NCBI GenBank assembly: GCA_905193395.1
Contig: CAJJOO010000009.1
Location: forward strand, 1-12,683
Length of the DNA: 12,683 bases
Reading direction: 5' to 3'
Source of the DNA: an uncultured Porphyromonadaceae bacterium
GTDB taxonomy: Bacteria > Bacteroidota > Bacteroidia > Bacteroidales > Muribaculaceae
A model generated the notes under the pieces. The model was not told the origin of the DNA. It saw nothing but the letters and a program-made list of their open reading frames with translations, and did not search any database. Both the position numbers and the translations under genes were made by a program. Positions 1-8,650 of this stretch are shown one piece after another. Positions within the stretch are counted from its first letter, which is position 1. Each line of letters starts with the position of its first letter.

Positions 1-1847
1 CATCGGCCCAGGCCGAGAATTTCCGCAAACTGCTGCTGACCATGAGCGAGGATATCCGTGTGGTGCTCATCAAAATGGCCGACCGCCTGCACAACATGCG
101 CACCCTCGGGTCGATGGCTCCGAACAAGCAGTACAAGATTGCCGGAGAGACTCTTTATATCTACGCCCCGCTGGCCCACCGTCTGGGACTCTTCGCCATA
201 AAGACCGAACTGGAAGACCTGGCCTTCAAATACGAACATCCGAAGGCCTATGCCGACATTTCCGAGAAAATCCGCAAGAGCGAGGCAAAACGCTCGGCCG
301 TATACACCGATTTCTCGCTGCCAATCAAGGAGAAACTCGACGCCATGGGTCTGAAATACGAGGCCAAGGCGCGACTGAAATCCGTCTATTCCATCTGGAA
401 CAAGATGGAGACCAAGCACCTGCCATTCGAGGAAGTCTACGACCTCTATGCCATGCGCATCGTGTTCGACTGTGACGACTTGTCTAAGGAAAAGGCTATC
501 TGCTGGAACATCTATTCAGCCATCACCGACCTCTACCGCCTGCATCCCGACCGCACACGCGACTGGATTGTTACCCCGAAGGCCAATGGCTACCAGGCCC
601 TGCATCTCACCGTCATGGGGCCGGACGGCAACTGGATCGAAGTCCAGATTCGTTCGAAGCGCATGGACGAGATTGCCGAAAAGGGCTTTGCCGCACACTG
701 GAAATACAAAATCGGCGAGGGCGACGAGGAAAGCGAACTCAATGCCTGGCTGCGTACCATCAAGGACATTCTGGACAACCCCGAGCCGAGCGCCATAGAT
801 TTTCTGGACACTCTGAAACTGAACCTGTTCGCCTCGGAAATCGTGGTATTCACACCCAAGGGCGAACTGATTACACTGCCGTCCAAGGCCACGGTGCTCG
901 ACGCCGCCTTCGCCTTGCACAGCGAAATCGGCATCCACTGTATCGCGGGCAAGGTGAACCACAAACTGGTGCCGCTGAGCAGCACGCTCAATTCCGGCGA
1001 CCAGGTTGAGATTCTTACCTCCCAGTCGCAGACACCGCAGACCGAGTGGAACGAATTCCTGGTCACGGCCCATGCCAAGACCCGCCTGCGCGCGGCACTG
1101 CGCAAGGCGCGGCAGCCCATCACGGCCAAGGGCCGCGAGATTCTGCGCGAATGGCTGGCCGGCCACAACATACCCGACACCAACGCGGTGATTTCCAAGA
1201 TTCTCGGGACCTACCACATAGCCAACCGCGACGACCTGTGCTATCAACTCGGCAACGAGGAGATAATGCTGGGAGATTTCCTTGTAAAGGCCCTGCGCAA
1301 GCCCACCGAGGCAGCCTCGAAGCCGGGCATCTTCAGCAAAATCCTGCGTATAGGCAAGAAAGAACAGGCCGTGCCGCAGAAAGTGGATACCAAGGAAATA
1401 TACACCCTGAAATGCGACGAAAGCGGCCCGCTGAACTTCCGCATGCCCGAGTGCTGCACGCCGATACCGGGCGATGACACCCTGGGCTTCATAACCGACG
1501 ACGGCAGCGTCGAGGTGCACTCGCTCGACTGTCCCCGCGCCCAGGTTCTCAAGGCCGGCTACGGCCCGCGCATCGTTGCCACGGTGTGGGAAAACAACGG
1601 CGCGCGCTTCACAGCCGAAATCCAGATTGAGGGCATCGACCGCCACGGCATACTCCAGGAACTGATATTCATGATTTCAACGCACCTGGCCATCGACATC
1701 CGCAGCCTGAACATCCTGGCCAAAGGCGAGGTGTTCAGTTGCGACCTGACCGTCAGGGTGACTTCCGTGTCGGCCGTCCGCGACCTTTGCGCCAAGGCCC
1801 TGACAATAGACGGAATCAAAAGCGCCGCCCGCGTCAAACACTCCTGA
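1..1847 (+). CDS. rel: Bifunctional (p)ppGpp synthetase/hydrolase, RelA/SpoT family (5' end outside window)
   Basis: This enzyme makes and degrades the stringent-response alarmone (p)ppGpp. The reading frame is open from base 3, and the residues before the first ATG (42) already match the family, so the true start lies upstream; 614 residues are visible and roughly 120-140 are missing. In visible numbering, the end of the HD hydrolase domain carries ADRLHN with the family's Asp and Asn (D27, N31). The synthetase domain follows, with NGYQALH and the catalytic Glu in EVQIRS (E213). The loop that separates bifunctional Rel (RxKD) from synthetase-only RelA (ExDD) reads RTRD (184-187), so it is basic and Rel-like. 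Next come a TGS domain (about 279-340), a Cys-rich finger (C484, C485, H506, C510) and a C-terminal ACT domain (about 530-612). The upstream HD metal ligands cannot be seen, so hydrolase activity is inferred. pgpH starts 11 bp downstream. Confidence 0.96.
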   Translation, partial: SAQAENFRKLLLTMSEDIRVVLIKMADRLHNMRTLGSMAPNKQYKIAGETLYIYAPLAHRLGLFAIKTELEDLAFKYEHPKAYADISEKIRKSEAKRSAVYTDFSLPIKEKLDAMGLKYEAKARLKSVYSIWNKMETKHLPFEEVYDLYAMRIVFDCDDLSKEKAICWNIYSAITDLYRLHPDRTRDWIVTPKANGYQALHLTVMGPDGNWIEVQIRSKRMDEIAEKGFAAHWKYKIGEGDEESELNAWLRTIKDILDNPEPSAIDFLDTLKLNLFASEIVVFTPKGELITLPSKATVLDAAFALHSEIGIHCIAGKVNHKLVPLSSTLNSGDQVEILTSQSQTPQTEWNEFLVTAHAKTRLRAALRKARQPITAKGREILREWLAGHNIPDTNAVISKILGTYHIANRDDLCYQLGNEEIMLGDFLVKALRKPTEAASKPGIFSKILRIGKKEQAVPQKVDTKEIYTLKCDESGPLNFRMPECCTPIPGDDTLGFITDDGSVEVHSLDCPRAQVLKAGYGPRIVATVWENNGARFTAEIQIEGIDRHGILQELIFMISTHLAIDIRSLNILAKGEVFSCDLTVRVTSVSAVRDLCAKALTIDGIKSAARVKHS

Positions 1848-1858
1848 AATCCAGCCAA

Positions 1859-3907
1859 ATGAAAGGATTCGACAATTTCACAGACAACAGCATCGTCAAG
1901 CGGGTGGCCGTAGCGCTGGCCGCCGCTATTATAATCGTGTGGTTCTATCCCCACCAGCGCAACAACAAATATTTCTACGAGGAAGGACGCCCGTGGAACT
2001 ATGCCCAACTGATTGCTCCGTTCGACATACCGATACATCCCGACTCGCTGACCGTAGACCGCCTGCGCGATACGCTCGACGCCCATTTCGTGCCCATCTA
2101 CACCATCGAGAACTCGGTGATTGACAGCATCGAGGCGGCGCTGCCCCGCTCGCCCTACCGCGCCACACTGCTGAGACTTATAGGCAGGCTCTATGAGGAC
2201 GGCGTGGTGGAAACCGAGACGATGAACGACATCCGCAGCGGAAAACTGAAACGCCTGCGCGTGCTGGACGAGAATATCCTCAGCGAACGCTCCACAGAAG
2301 GCCTGCTGTCGCCGCGCGACCTTTACATGACCCTCGACAGCCTGATAACCGACCCCGGCATGCGGCAGTATTTCATAGGCGCCAACCTGCACAATATGAT
2401 GAAAGCCAACCTGACATTCTGCGAGGAGGAAAACAAGCGACACTATGACAACGAATACCTGACCCTGACGGCCGACCGCGGCGTGATACTCCAGGGACAG
2501 GCAATCATAAACAAAGGCGACATAATCTCGGCGCAGGACTTCACCAACCTGCGCACCTACGAACAACTGCTCGACGCACGCCTGGCCAGCGACACCCATT
2601 CGTGGCTGCTGGCCATTCTGGGGCAGACGCTGTATGTCGTCGCCCTGCTGGCGATGCTGATGCTGTATCTGGCGCTGCTGGCCCCGGCGGTCTATGCCAA
2701 TTTAAAGGCTATCGTGTTCATCTACGGCATGGTGACGGTGTTCTTCCTGTTCGGCGCCGGGCTGAGTGCCTTTATTCCCGGCGGCGTCTATGTGGTGCCG
2801 CTGTCAATCGTAGCCATACTGACGCTTGTCTTCTTCGACAGCCGCACGGCCCTGTTCGTGAGCATGACCACAATCATGATTATCGCACCCATCACATCGT
2901 TCGCGCTTGAATTCATCTTCATCGAACTCTCGGCGGCCGCCGCGGCGGTATATTCTCTGCGTGAACTGCAACGCCGCTCGCAACTGCTGGCAACGGCCGG
3001 CGCCGTGGCTCTGGCCTATCTGGTGGGCTACCTGTCGCTGGAACTGCTGATGAACGGCTCGTTCGAGGGATTCTCGTGGCGCATGCCCGTGTTCCTGATG
3101 GTCAATGCCGTTCTCACCTCCACGGCCTACATACTGATGTCGGCCGTCGAAAGGATGTTCGGCTTCGTATCAACCGTCACACTGACCGAACTTGCCGATA
3201 CAAACCAGCCCCTGTTGCGGAAACTGAGCGACGCGTGTCCCGGCACATTCCAGCACTCGATGACCGTGAGCAACCTGGCCACCGACGCCGCCCGTGCCAT
3301 GGGCGCCAACGAGCAACTGGTCCGCGCCGGAGCGCTGTACCACGATATAGGCAAGATGTCGAACCCGGCGTTCTTCACCGAAAACCAGCATGGCGTGAAC
3401 CCACACGACGCCCTGTCGCCGCAGCAAAGCGCCGGAATCGTGATCGGCCACGTAACCGACGGTCTGAAAATGGCCGAAAAGGCCGGAATCCCCGCCGTGA
3501 TACGCAATTTCATCTCCGAACACCACGGAGCCGGAAAGGCAAAATACTTCTACTACACATACTGCCAGGCGCATCCCGACGAGGCCGAGCACGACCCCGC
3601 ACCCTTCACCTATCCCGGCCCGAACCCGCGCAGCCGCGAGACATCACTGCTGATGATGGCCGACGCCGTCGAGGCCGCCTCGCGCTCGCTGGGCGACTAT
3701 TCCCGGCAGAGCATTACCGACCTGGTGAACAAAATCATCGACACCCAGATTGCCGAAGGACTGCACAACGACTCGACCCTTGAGTTCCGCGACGTGCCCG
3801 TCATCAAGGAAGCCTTCGTGAAACGACTTATGACCGTCTACCACACGCGCATAGCCTACCCCACGTCGGCCGGAAAGCAACAAGCGGCTGCCGACGACAA
3901 TAAATAA
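1859..3907 (+). CDS. pgpH: PgpH-like 7TM-HD cyclic-di-AMP phosphodiesterase
   Basis: This is a membrane HD-family phosphodiesterase; characterised relatives (PgpH of Listeria) cleave c-di-AMP to pApA in the cytoplasm. The ATG at 1859 is chosen because the frame before it is only the tail of rel read in another frame, and because it gives a normal N-terminus with one membrane helix (about 14-31). An extracytoplasmic 7TMR-HD domain follows (about 32-245), then a multi-helix membrane region (about 247-440) and a cytosolic HD domain. All expected HD metal residues are visible: H466 (PGTFQHS), H495 and D496 (YHDIGK), H531, H555 and H556 (EHHGAG), and D602 (MADAVEA). Their spacing closely follows that of Listeria PgpH as I remember it. 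At 682 residues the protein is close to family size. It lies 11 bp after rel and 25 bp before porW, so co-transcription is likely. C-di-AMP as substrate is family knowledge, not shown by the sequence. Confidence 0.93.
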   Translation: MKGFDNFTDNSIVKRVAVALAAAIIIVWFYPHQRNNKYFYEEGRPWNYAQLIAPFDIPIHPDSLTVDRLRDTLDAHFVPIYTIENSVIDSIEAALPRSPYRATLLRLIGRLYEDGVVETETMNDIRSGKLKRLRVLDENILSERSTEGLLSPRDLYMTLDSLITDPGMRQYFIGANLHNMMKANLTFCEEENKRHYDNEYLTLTADRGVILQGQAIINKGDIISAQDFTNLRTYEQLLDARLASDTHSWLLAILGQTLYVVALLAMLMLYLALLAPAVYANLKAIVFIYGMVTVFFLFGAGLSAFIPGGVYVVPLSIVAILTLVFFDSRTALFVSMTTIMIIAPITSFALEFIFIELSAAAAAVYSLRELQRRSQLLATAGAVALAYLVGYLSLELLMNGSFEGFSWRMPVFLMVNAVLTSTAYILMSAVERMFGFVSTVTLTELADTNQPLLRKLSDACPGTFQHSMTVSNLATDAARAMGANEQLVRAGALYHDIGKMSNPAFFTENQHGVNPHDALSPQQSAGIVIGHVTDGLKMAEKAGIPAVIRNFISEHHGAGKAKYFYYTYCQAHPDEAEHDPAPFTYPGPNPRSRETSLLMMADAVEAASRSLGDYSRQSITDLVNKIIDTQIAEGLHNDSTLEFRDVPVIKEAFVKRLMTVYHTRIAYPTSAGKQQAAADDNK

Positions 3908-3932
3908 CCCCGCCCTTACGTTATCCAGACGT

Positions 3933-6900
3933 ATGAAACATGGACGCAAGTTGGCTCTGACAACGCTTCTTGCCGCGATTATGCTGGCAGGATTGCTCGG
4001 TGCGTCCTGTTCCACCCGCAAGAACACCGCCGCCACACGCCACTATCAGGCGTTCATCACCCGATACAATATATATTATAACGGCGACAAGCATTTCCGC
4101 GAGACACTCCACGATATGGAGACGAACTACGAGGACGATTACTCGCAGTTGCTGTTCATGCACCCGGCCGAGGCACGCGCCAACCAGTCGGCGCCGCAGC
4201 CGCAGGGCGATTTCAACCGATCTATCGAGAAAGGCCAGAAAGCCATCCAGTTGCGTTCGATAAAAAAACGCCCGGCACGCCGCGGAGGCAGCCTTACGCC
4301 CGAACAGCGCGCATGGCACAAGCGCGACGAATACAATCCCTTCCTGCACAACGCCTGGCTGCTGATGGCCAAGGGACAGTATTTCAACAGCGATTTCGCC
4401 GGCGCCGCGTCGACATTCTTCTATATCACGCGCCATTTCACATGGCTGCCCGACGTGGTTACCGAGGCCGAACTGTGGCAGGCGCGGTCGTACATCGGCA
4501 TGGGGTGGCTGTTCGAGGCAGAGGTGATTCTGAACCGCATCAAGCCCGAAAAACTCACATCAAAGGCCCTGAGAGGGCTATACGACTTCACAATGGCCGA
4601 CTGGTGCATCCGCAGCAACAAATACGAGGAATCGCTGCCCTATCTGCGCGGCGCCATCAAGGATGCCTCAGGGGCACAGAAACCCCGTCTGCGTTTCCTG
4701 CTGGGGCAGATACTGGCGCGCCTGGGGCGTCGCGAGGAGGCCTACCGGGCCTTCCACGAGGCCGGAAGTTCGCCCTCGGCTCCCTACCGCACCAAATTCA
4801 ACGCCCGCATCAAGCAGAGCGAGGTATACACCGGCGCCGACATCGAGCCCGAGGTGAAAGCCCTGCGGCGCATGCTGCGCTACGACCGCAACAAGGATTT
4901 CCAGGACCAGATATATTATGCCATAGGCAATCTGTACCTGTCGCGCGGCGACACCGCCCGGGCAATCGAGAATTACGTGCTCGCAGCCGAAAAAAGTACC
5001 CGCAACGGCATCGACAAAGCCCTGAGCCAGATAACACTCGGCGGCCTGTACTTCCAGCAGCGCCGCTACGACCTGGCCCAGCCCTGCTATGCCGAGGCCG
5101 TTCCCCTGCTGCCTCAGGACTTTCCTGACATAAAGAACCTGCGCCGGCGCAGCGACGTGCTCGACGAACTGGCCGTCTACTCGCAGAACGTCACCTTGCA
5201 GGACTCGCTGCTGCGACTGGCAGCAATGACGCCGGAACAGCGCCTCGAGGTGGTGAACCGCATCATCGAGGACCTCAAGAAACGCGAGCGCGAGGAAGCC
5301 GAAGCCGCCGCCCGCGAGGAATATCTGGCCAACCAGGCCGCACAAGGCTCGAACCTGAACCAGGGAACCTCGTCGGCCCCGAACTCATTCGTAATCAACA
5401 GCGACAATTCGTGGTATTTCTACAACACCGCCACCCGCAACGCCGGCAAGACCGAATTCCAGCGCCGCTGGGGTGCGCGTAAACTGGAAGACAACTGGCG
5501 ACGCCGCAACAAGTCGCAGTTCAACGCCGACGAGTTCAACGCCGGAATCGGCGAAGAGGAGACCGAGGAGGAACAGACCGCGGCCGAGGAGACCGACACC
5601 GTCAGCCCCGAACAGGCCGAAGCCGCCAGCCACGCCTCCGACCCTCACTACCCCGAATATTACCTGGCACAGATTCCCGAGACCGACGAACAGAAGGCCG
5701 TGGCCCACGAAATCATCCAGGAAGGGCTCTACAATATGGGCGTGATTCTCAAGGACAAACTTGAGGACTATCCGGCGGCGCGGGCACAGTTCGCACGACT
5801 GCTGAAAGACTATCCCGACAACGTCTACCGCCTGGAAACGTACTACAACGAATACCTGATGTACATGCGCGAGAACTATCCGGACCGCGCCGAGACATAC
5901 AGGCAACTGATTCTCCGGGACTTCCCGGACTCGCCCTACGGGCAGGCGCTGGTGAACCCCGACTATATCGCCAACCTGCGCGACATGGACCGCAACGTGG
6001 CCGAACTGTACGAACGCACCTACGAGGCATACCTCGACAACCGCAACGGAGCCGTCCACGATGCCTACAACCGGATGGTGGAAATGTACCCGCTGAGCAA
6101 GACCATGCCCAAATTCATGTTCCTGCACGCCCTGGCCTACGTGACCGAAAACCGGCCCGACGATTTCAACGCCGTGCTGCGCGAACTTCTGGAACGCTAT
6201 CCAGAAACGGACATCACGCCGATAGCCTCTGCCTGGCTCAAAGGGATGGCGCAGGGCCGTGCCCTGCATGCCGGCAGCGGCAACATGCGCGGCATGATAT
6301 GGGACCTGCGCCTGTCGAACGACTCGACGCTGACCGCCCAGGGCGACGCTGCGTTCACCCTCTCGCCCGACGACCGCCAGTTGCTGGTGATGACCTTCGC
6401 CACAGACGAGGTGTCGTCCAACGCACTGCTCTATGAGATAGCCCGACATAACTTCAAATCGTTTGTCGTGAAGGATTTCGACCTCGAGCAACTGAATTTC
6501 GGGCGTCTCGGCATGATTGTGATACGCGATTTCGCCTCGATGGACGAACTGAACCATTACCGCAGCGTGATGGCCTCGTCGCCCGACTTCCGTCTGCCGC
6601 CCGGCGTGCGACCGGTCGTAATCAGCGACGAGAACTTCAAACTGCTGCTGTCGCAGGGACGTTCGTTCGACGAATATTTCCGTTTCCTGCAAGAGCAGAA
6701 CTACGTGGACACCCAGGCCGGACTGCTGGTTCCCGAACAGGTCGAAACCCTTGAAGAGGCCGATGACAGCGCCGGCATCCAGCCAACGGAAACCGAACCA
6801 CAGCCAGCAGAAGAACAGCAGCCGACCGAAGACCCTCAACCCGTACCGGAACCGGCGCAAGAATCTCACCCCGCGCCTGCCGAAACGCCGCAACCGGCAC

Positions 6901-7082
6901 CTGCACCCGTCCAACCTGTACAGTCCACACCGGCTCCTGCACAACCCGGACGCCCGGCAACTCCTGCGCCGACGCCTGCACAGCCCTCACAGCCTGCGCC
7001 CGTGATAGTGCCCGCTCCGACAAAAACGCCATTGCCAGCCTTCGACCCCGGCAGCGAGGGCGACGACCCATTATTCGACTGA
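3933..7082 (+). CDS. porW: Type IX secretion system lipoprotein PorW/SprE (TPR protein)
   Basis: PorW/SprE proteins are periplasmic TPR lipoproteins required for type IX secretion, and for gliding in some species. The 1049-residue product starts with a lipoprotein signal; the likely lipidated residue is C26, in a slightly atypical box (LGASC). The residues after it (STRKN) are basic, unlike the acidic surface-export signal of Bacteroidota, which fits a periplasmic location. The start of the mature protein (ATRHYQAFITRYNIYYNG) is family-typical. TPR-like helices fill roughly residues 80-450. A conserved block starts at W494 (WYFYNTATRNAGKTEFQRRW), then an acidic Glu-rich linker (541-567), a second helical repeat region, and a C-terminal domain (about 808-921). 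From about 947 the protein becomes a Pro/Ala/Gln-rich tail of some 90 residues ending in an acidic tip. porX starts 4 bp later. The family call is firm; whether the whole secretion system exists elsewhere in the genome cannot be judged here. Confidence 0.92.
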   Translation: MKHGRKLALTTLLAAIMLAGLLGASCSTRKNTAATRHYQAFITRYNIYYNGDKHFRETLHDMETNYEDDYSQLLFMHPAEARANQSAPQPQGDFNRSIEKGQKAIQLRSIKKRPARRGGSLTPEQRAWHKRDEYNPFLHNAWLLMAKGQYFNSDFAGAASTFFYITRHFTWLPDVVTEAELWQARSYIGMGWLFEAEVILNRIKPEKLTSKALRGLYDFTMADWCIRSNKYEESLPYLRGAIKDASGAQKPRLRFLLGQILARLGRREEAYRAFHEAGSSPSAPYRTKFNARIKQSEVYTGADIEPEVKALRRMLRYDRNKDFQDQIYYAIGNLYLSRGDTARAIENYVLAAEKSTRNGIDKALSQITLGGLYFQQRRYDLAQPCYAEAVPLLPQDFPDIKNLRRRSDVLDELAVYSQNVTLQDSLLRLAAMTPEQRLEVVNRIIEDLKKREREEAEAAAREEYLANQAAQGSNLNQGTSSAPNSFVINSDNSWYFYNTATRNAGKTEFQRRWGARKLEDNWRRRNKSQFNADEFNAGIGEEETEEEQTAAEETDTVSPEQAEAASHASDPHYPEYYLAQIPETDEQKAVAHEIIQEGLYNMGVILKDKLEDYPAARAQFARLLKDYPDNVYRLETYYNEYLMYMRENYPDRAETYRQLILRDFPDSPYGQALVNPDYIANLRDMDRNVAELYERTYEAYLDNRNGAVHDAYNRMVEMYPLSKTMPKFMFLHALAYVTENRPDDFNAVLRELLERYPETDITPIASAWLKGMAQGRALHAGSGNMRGMIWDLRLSNDSTLTAQGDAAFTLSPDDRQLLVMTFATDEVSSNALLYEIARHNFKSFVVKDFDLEQLNFGRLGMIVIRDFASMDELNHYRSVMASSPDFRLPPGVRPVVISDENFKLLLSQGRSFDEYFRFLQEQNYVDTQAGLLVPEQVETLEEADDSAGIQPTETEPQPAEEQQPTEDPQPVPEPAQESHPAPAETPQPAPAPVQPVQSTPAPAQPGRPATPAPTPAQPSQPAPVIVPAPTKTPLPAFDPGSEGDDPLFD

Positions 7083-7086
7083 AAAC

Positions 7087-8637
7087 ATGAGCACCACACA
7101 CCAGATACTCTGGGCCGACGACGAAATCGACCTTCTGAAACCCCACATACTGTTTCTCCGCAGCCGCGGATACGAAGTGAACACAGCCAACAACGGCCAC
7201 GACGCCCTGGACCTCATTTCCTCGCGCCCCTTCGACCTAATTATTCTCGACGAGAACATGCCGGGCATGACCGGACTCGAGACTCTGAGCCGCATCAAGC
7301 AGATTCTCCCCCTGACGCCCGTAATCATGATTACAAAAAGCGAGGAAGAGAACATCATGAACCAGGCAATCGGCAACAAAATCGCCGACTACCTCATAAA
7401 GCCTGTCAACCCCAACCAGATACTGATTGCGCTGAAACGCCTGCTGCACAGCGACAGGCTGATTTCCGAGCAGACCACACGCGACTACCGAGAGGATTTC
7501 CGCCAGATTTCCGACCAGATCAACTCGGCCTCGACCATCGAGGAATGGTATGACCTGTACGGCAAACTGGTTTACCGAGAACTGGAACTGGCCCGCACCG
7601 AAACCAATATGGACGAACTGCTGGAAATGCAGAAAACCGAGGCCAACGCCGCTTTCGCCAAGTGGATACGCCGCAACTACGAAAAATGGATGCCCGAGCC
7701 CGGCGATAACGCACCGCTGATGAGTCCGCGCATCTTCCCGAGGCGCGTGTTCCCCCTGCTTGACAAGGGCGAAAAGGTGTTCTTTATCCTCCTGGACAAT
7801 TTCCGCCTGGACCAGTGGCACAGCGTCAAGCCCCTGCTGGCCGACATGTTCAATTTCGAGGAAGAACTGTACACGTCGATTCTGCCTACCGCCACGCAGT
7901 ATGCCCGCAACGCCATTTTCTCGGGACTGATGCCCCTGCAAATCGAGAAGATGTTCCCAGACCTGTGGGTCGACGACGATTCCGAGGAAGGCAAGAACCT
8001 GAACGAATCGCCGCTGATTGCCACGCAGATCGAGCGTTACCGACGCAAATACCGCTTCTCATACAACAAACTGAATGATTCGCTGTCGTGCGAAAGGCTG
8101 CTGCGTGACTTTGCCTCGCTGCAACACAACGACCTGAACGTGATTGTAATAAACTTCATCGACATGCTGTCGCATGCCCGCACCGAATCGAAGATGATAC
8201 GCGAACTGGCGTCGACCAACGCCGCCTACCGCTCGCTCACCGAATCGTGGTTCCGCCACTCGGCCACCATAGACCTGTTCCGCAAAATCGCCACCACCGG
8301 GGCAAAGATAATCCTCACCACCGACCACGGTACCATCCGCGTGGACAATCCCATAAAGGTGGCGGGCGACAAGAACACCAACACCAACCTGCGCTACAAA
8401 CTGGGCAAGAACCTGGGTTACAACCAGCGGCAGGTGTTTGAAATCAAACGGCCCACCCAGTGCGGCCTGCCGTCGCCCAACATCTCCACCACATATATTT
8501 TCGCCTCGGGCCACGATTTCTTCGCCTACCCCAACAATTACAACTACTACGTACAATATTACACCGGCACGTTCCAACACGGAGGCATTTCAATGGAGGA
8601 AATGCTGGTGCCGCTGATCACAATGACCGCAAAATAA
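7087..8637 (+). CDS. porX: PorX response regulator with PglZ-type phosphatase/phosphodiesterase domain
   Basis: PorX is the response regulator that, with sensor kinase PorY, controls type IX secretion genes in Porphyromonas. It has no DNA-binding output domain; its effector is an alkaline-phosphatase-superfamily PglZ domain reported to cleave linear and cyclic oligonucleotides. The receiver domain (about 5-120) is complete: D11 and D12 as acidic pocket, phospho-acceptor D55 (ILDENMPG), T83 and K105 (LIKP). A helical linker (about 125-205) leads to the PglZ domain. Its expected metal and catalytic residues are all visible: D237 (LLDNFR), T268 (LPTATQY), D359 and H363 (FIDMLSH), D413 and H414 (TTDHGT), and H498 (FQHGG). 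At 516 residues the length matches the family. The gene is 4 bp after porW and 13 bp before tsaE. Nothing suggests inactivation; roles are inferred from characterised orthologues. Confidence 0.95.
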   Translation: MSTTHQILWADDEIDLLKPHILFLRSRGYEVNTANNGHDALDLISSRPFDLIILDENMPGMTGLETLSRIKQILPLTPVIMITKSEEENIMNQAIGNKIADYLIKPVNPNQILIALKRLLHSDRLISEQTTRDYREDFRQISDQINSASTIEEWYDLYGKLVYRELELARTETNMDELLEMQKTEANAAFAKWIRRNYEKWMPEPGDNAPLMSPRIFPRRVFPLLDKGEKVFFILLDNFRLDQWHSVKPLLADMFNFEEELYTSILPTATQYARNAIFSGLMPLQIEKMFPDLWVDDDSEEGKNLNESPLIATQIERYRRKYRFSYNKLNDSLSCERLLRDFASLQHNDLNVIVINFIDMLSHARTESKMIRELASTNAAYRSLTESWFRHSATIDLFRKIATTGAKIILTTDHGTIRVDNPIKVAGDKNTNTNLRYKLGKNLGYNQRQVFEIKRPTQCGLPSPNISTTYIFASGHDFFAYPNNYNYYVQYYTGTFQHGGISMEEMLVPLITMTAK

Positions 8638-8650
8638 AACACAGACCGCA

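Noticed and set aside
516..1646. A 376-codon minus-strand frame opposite rel
   Set aside because: Same cause: it lies wholly opposite conserved Rel domains and shows no family features.
1739..1858. A 40-residue N-terminal extension of pgpH starting at 1739
   Set aside because: This part overlaps the last codons of rel in another frame and encodes an Arg-rich stretch unlike the family. The ATG at 1859 gives a normal N-terminus.
1559..2599. A 346-codon minus-strand frame spanning the rel-pgpH junction
   Set aside because: It crosses the end of one confident gene and the start of another on the opposite strand, with no domain signature and no promoter.
5385..6944. A 519-codon open frame on the minus strand opposite porW
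   Set aside because: It mirrors the coding frame of a well-supported PorW protein, its translation is rich in Val, Gly, Phe and His with no recognisable domain, and GC-rich codons suppress stops on the opposite strand. Shadow frame.
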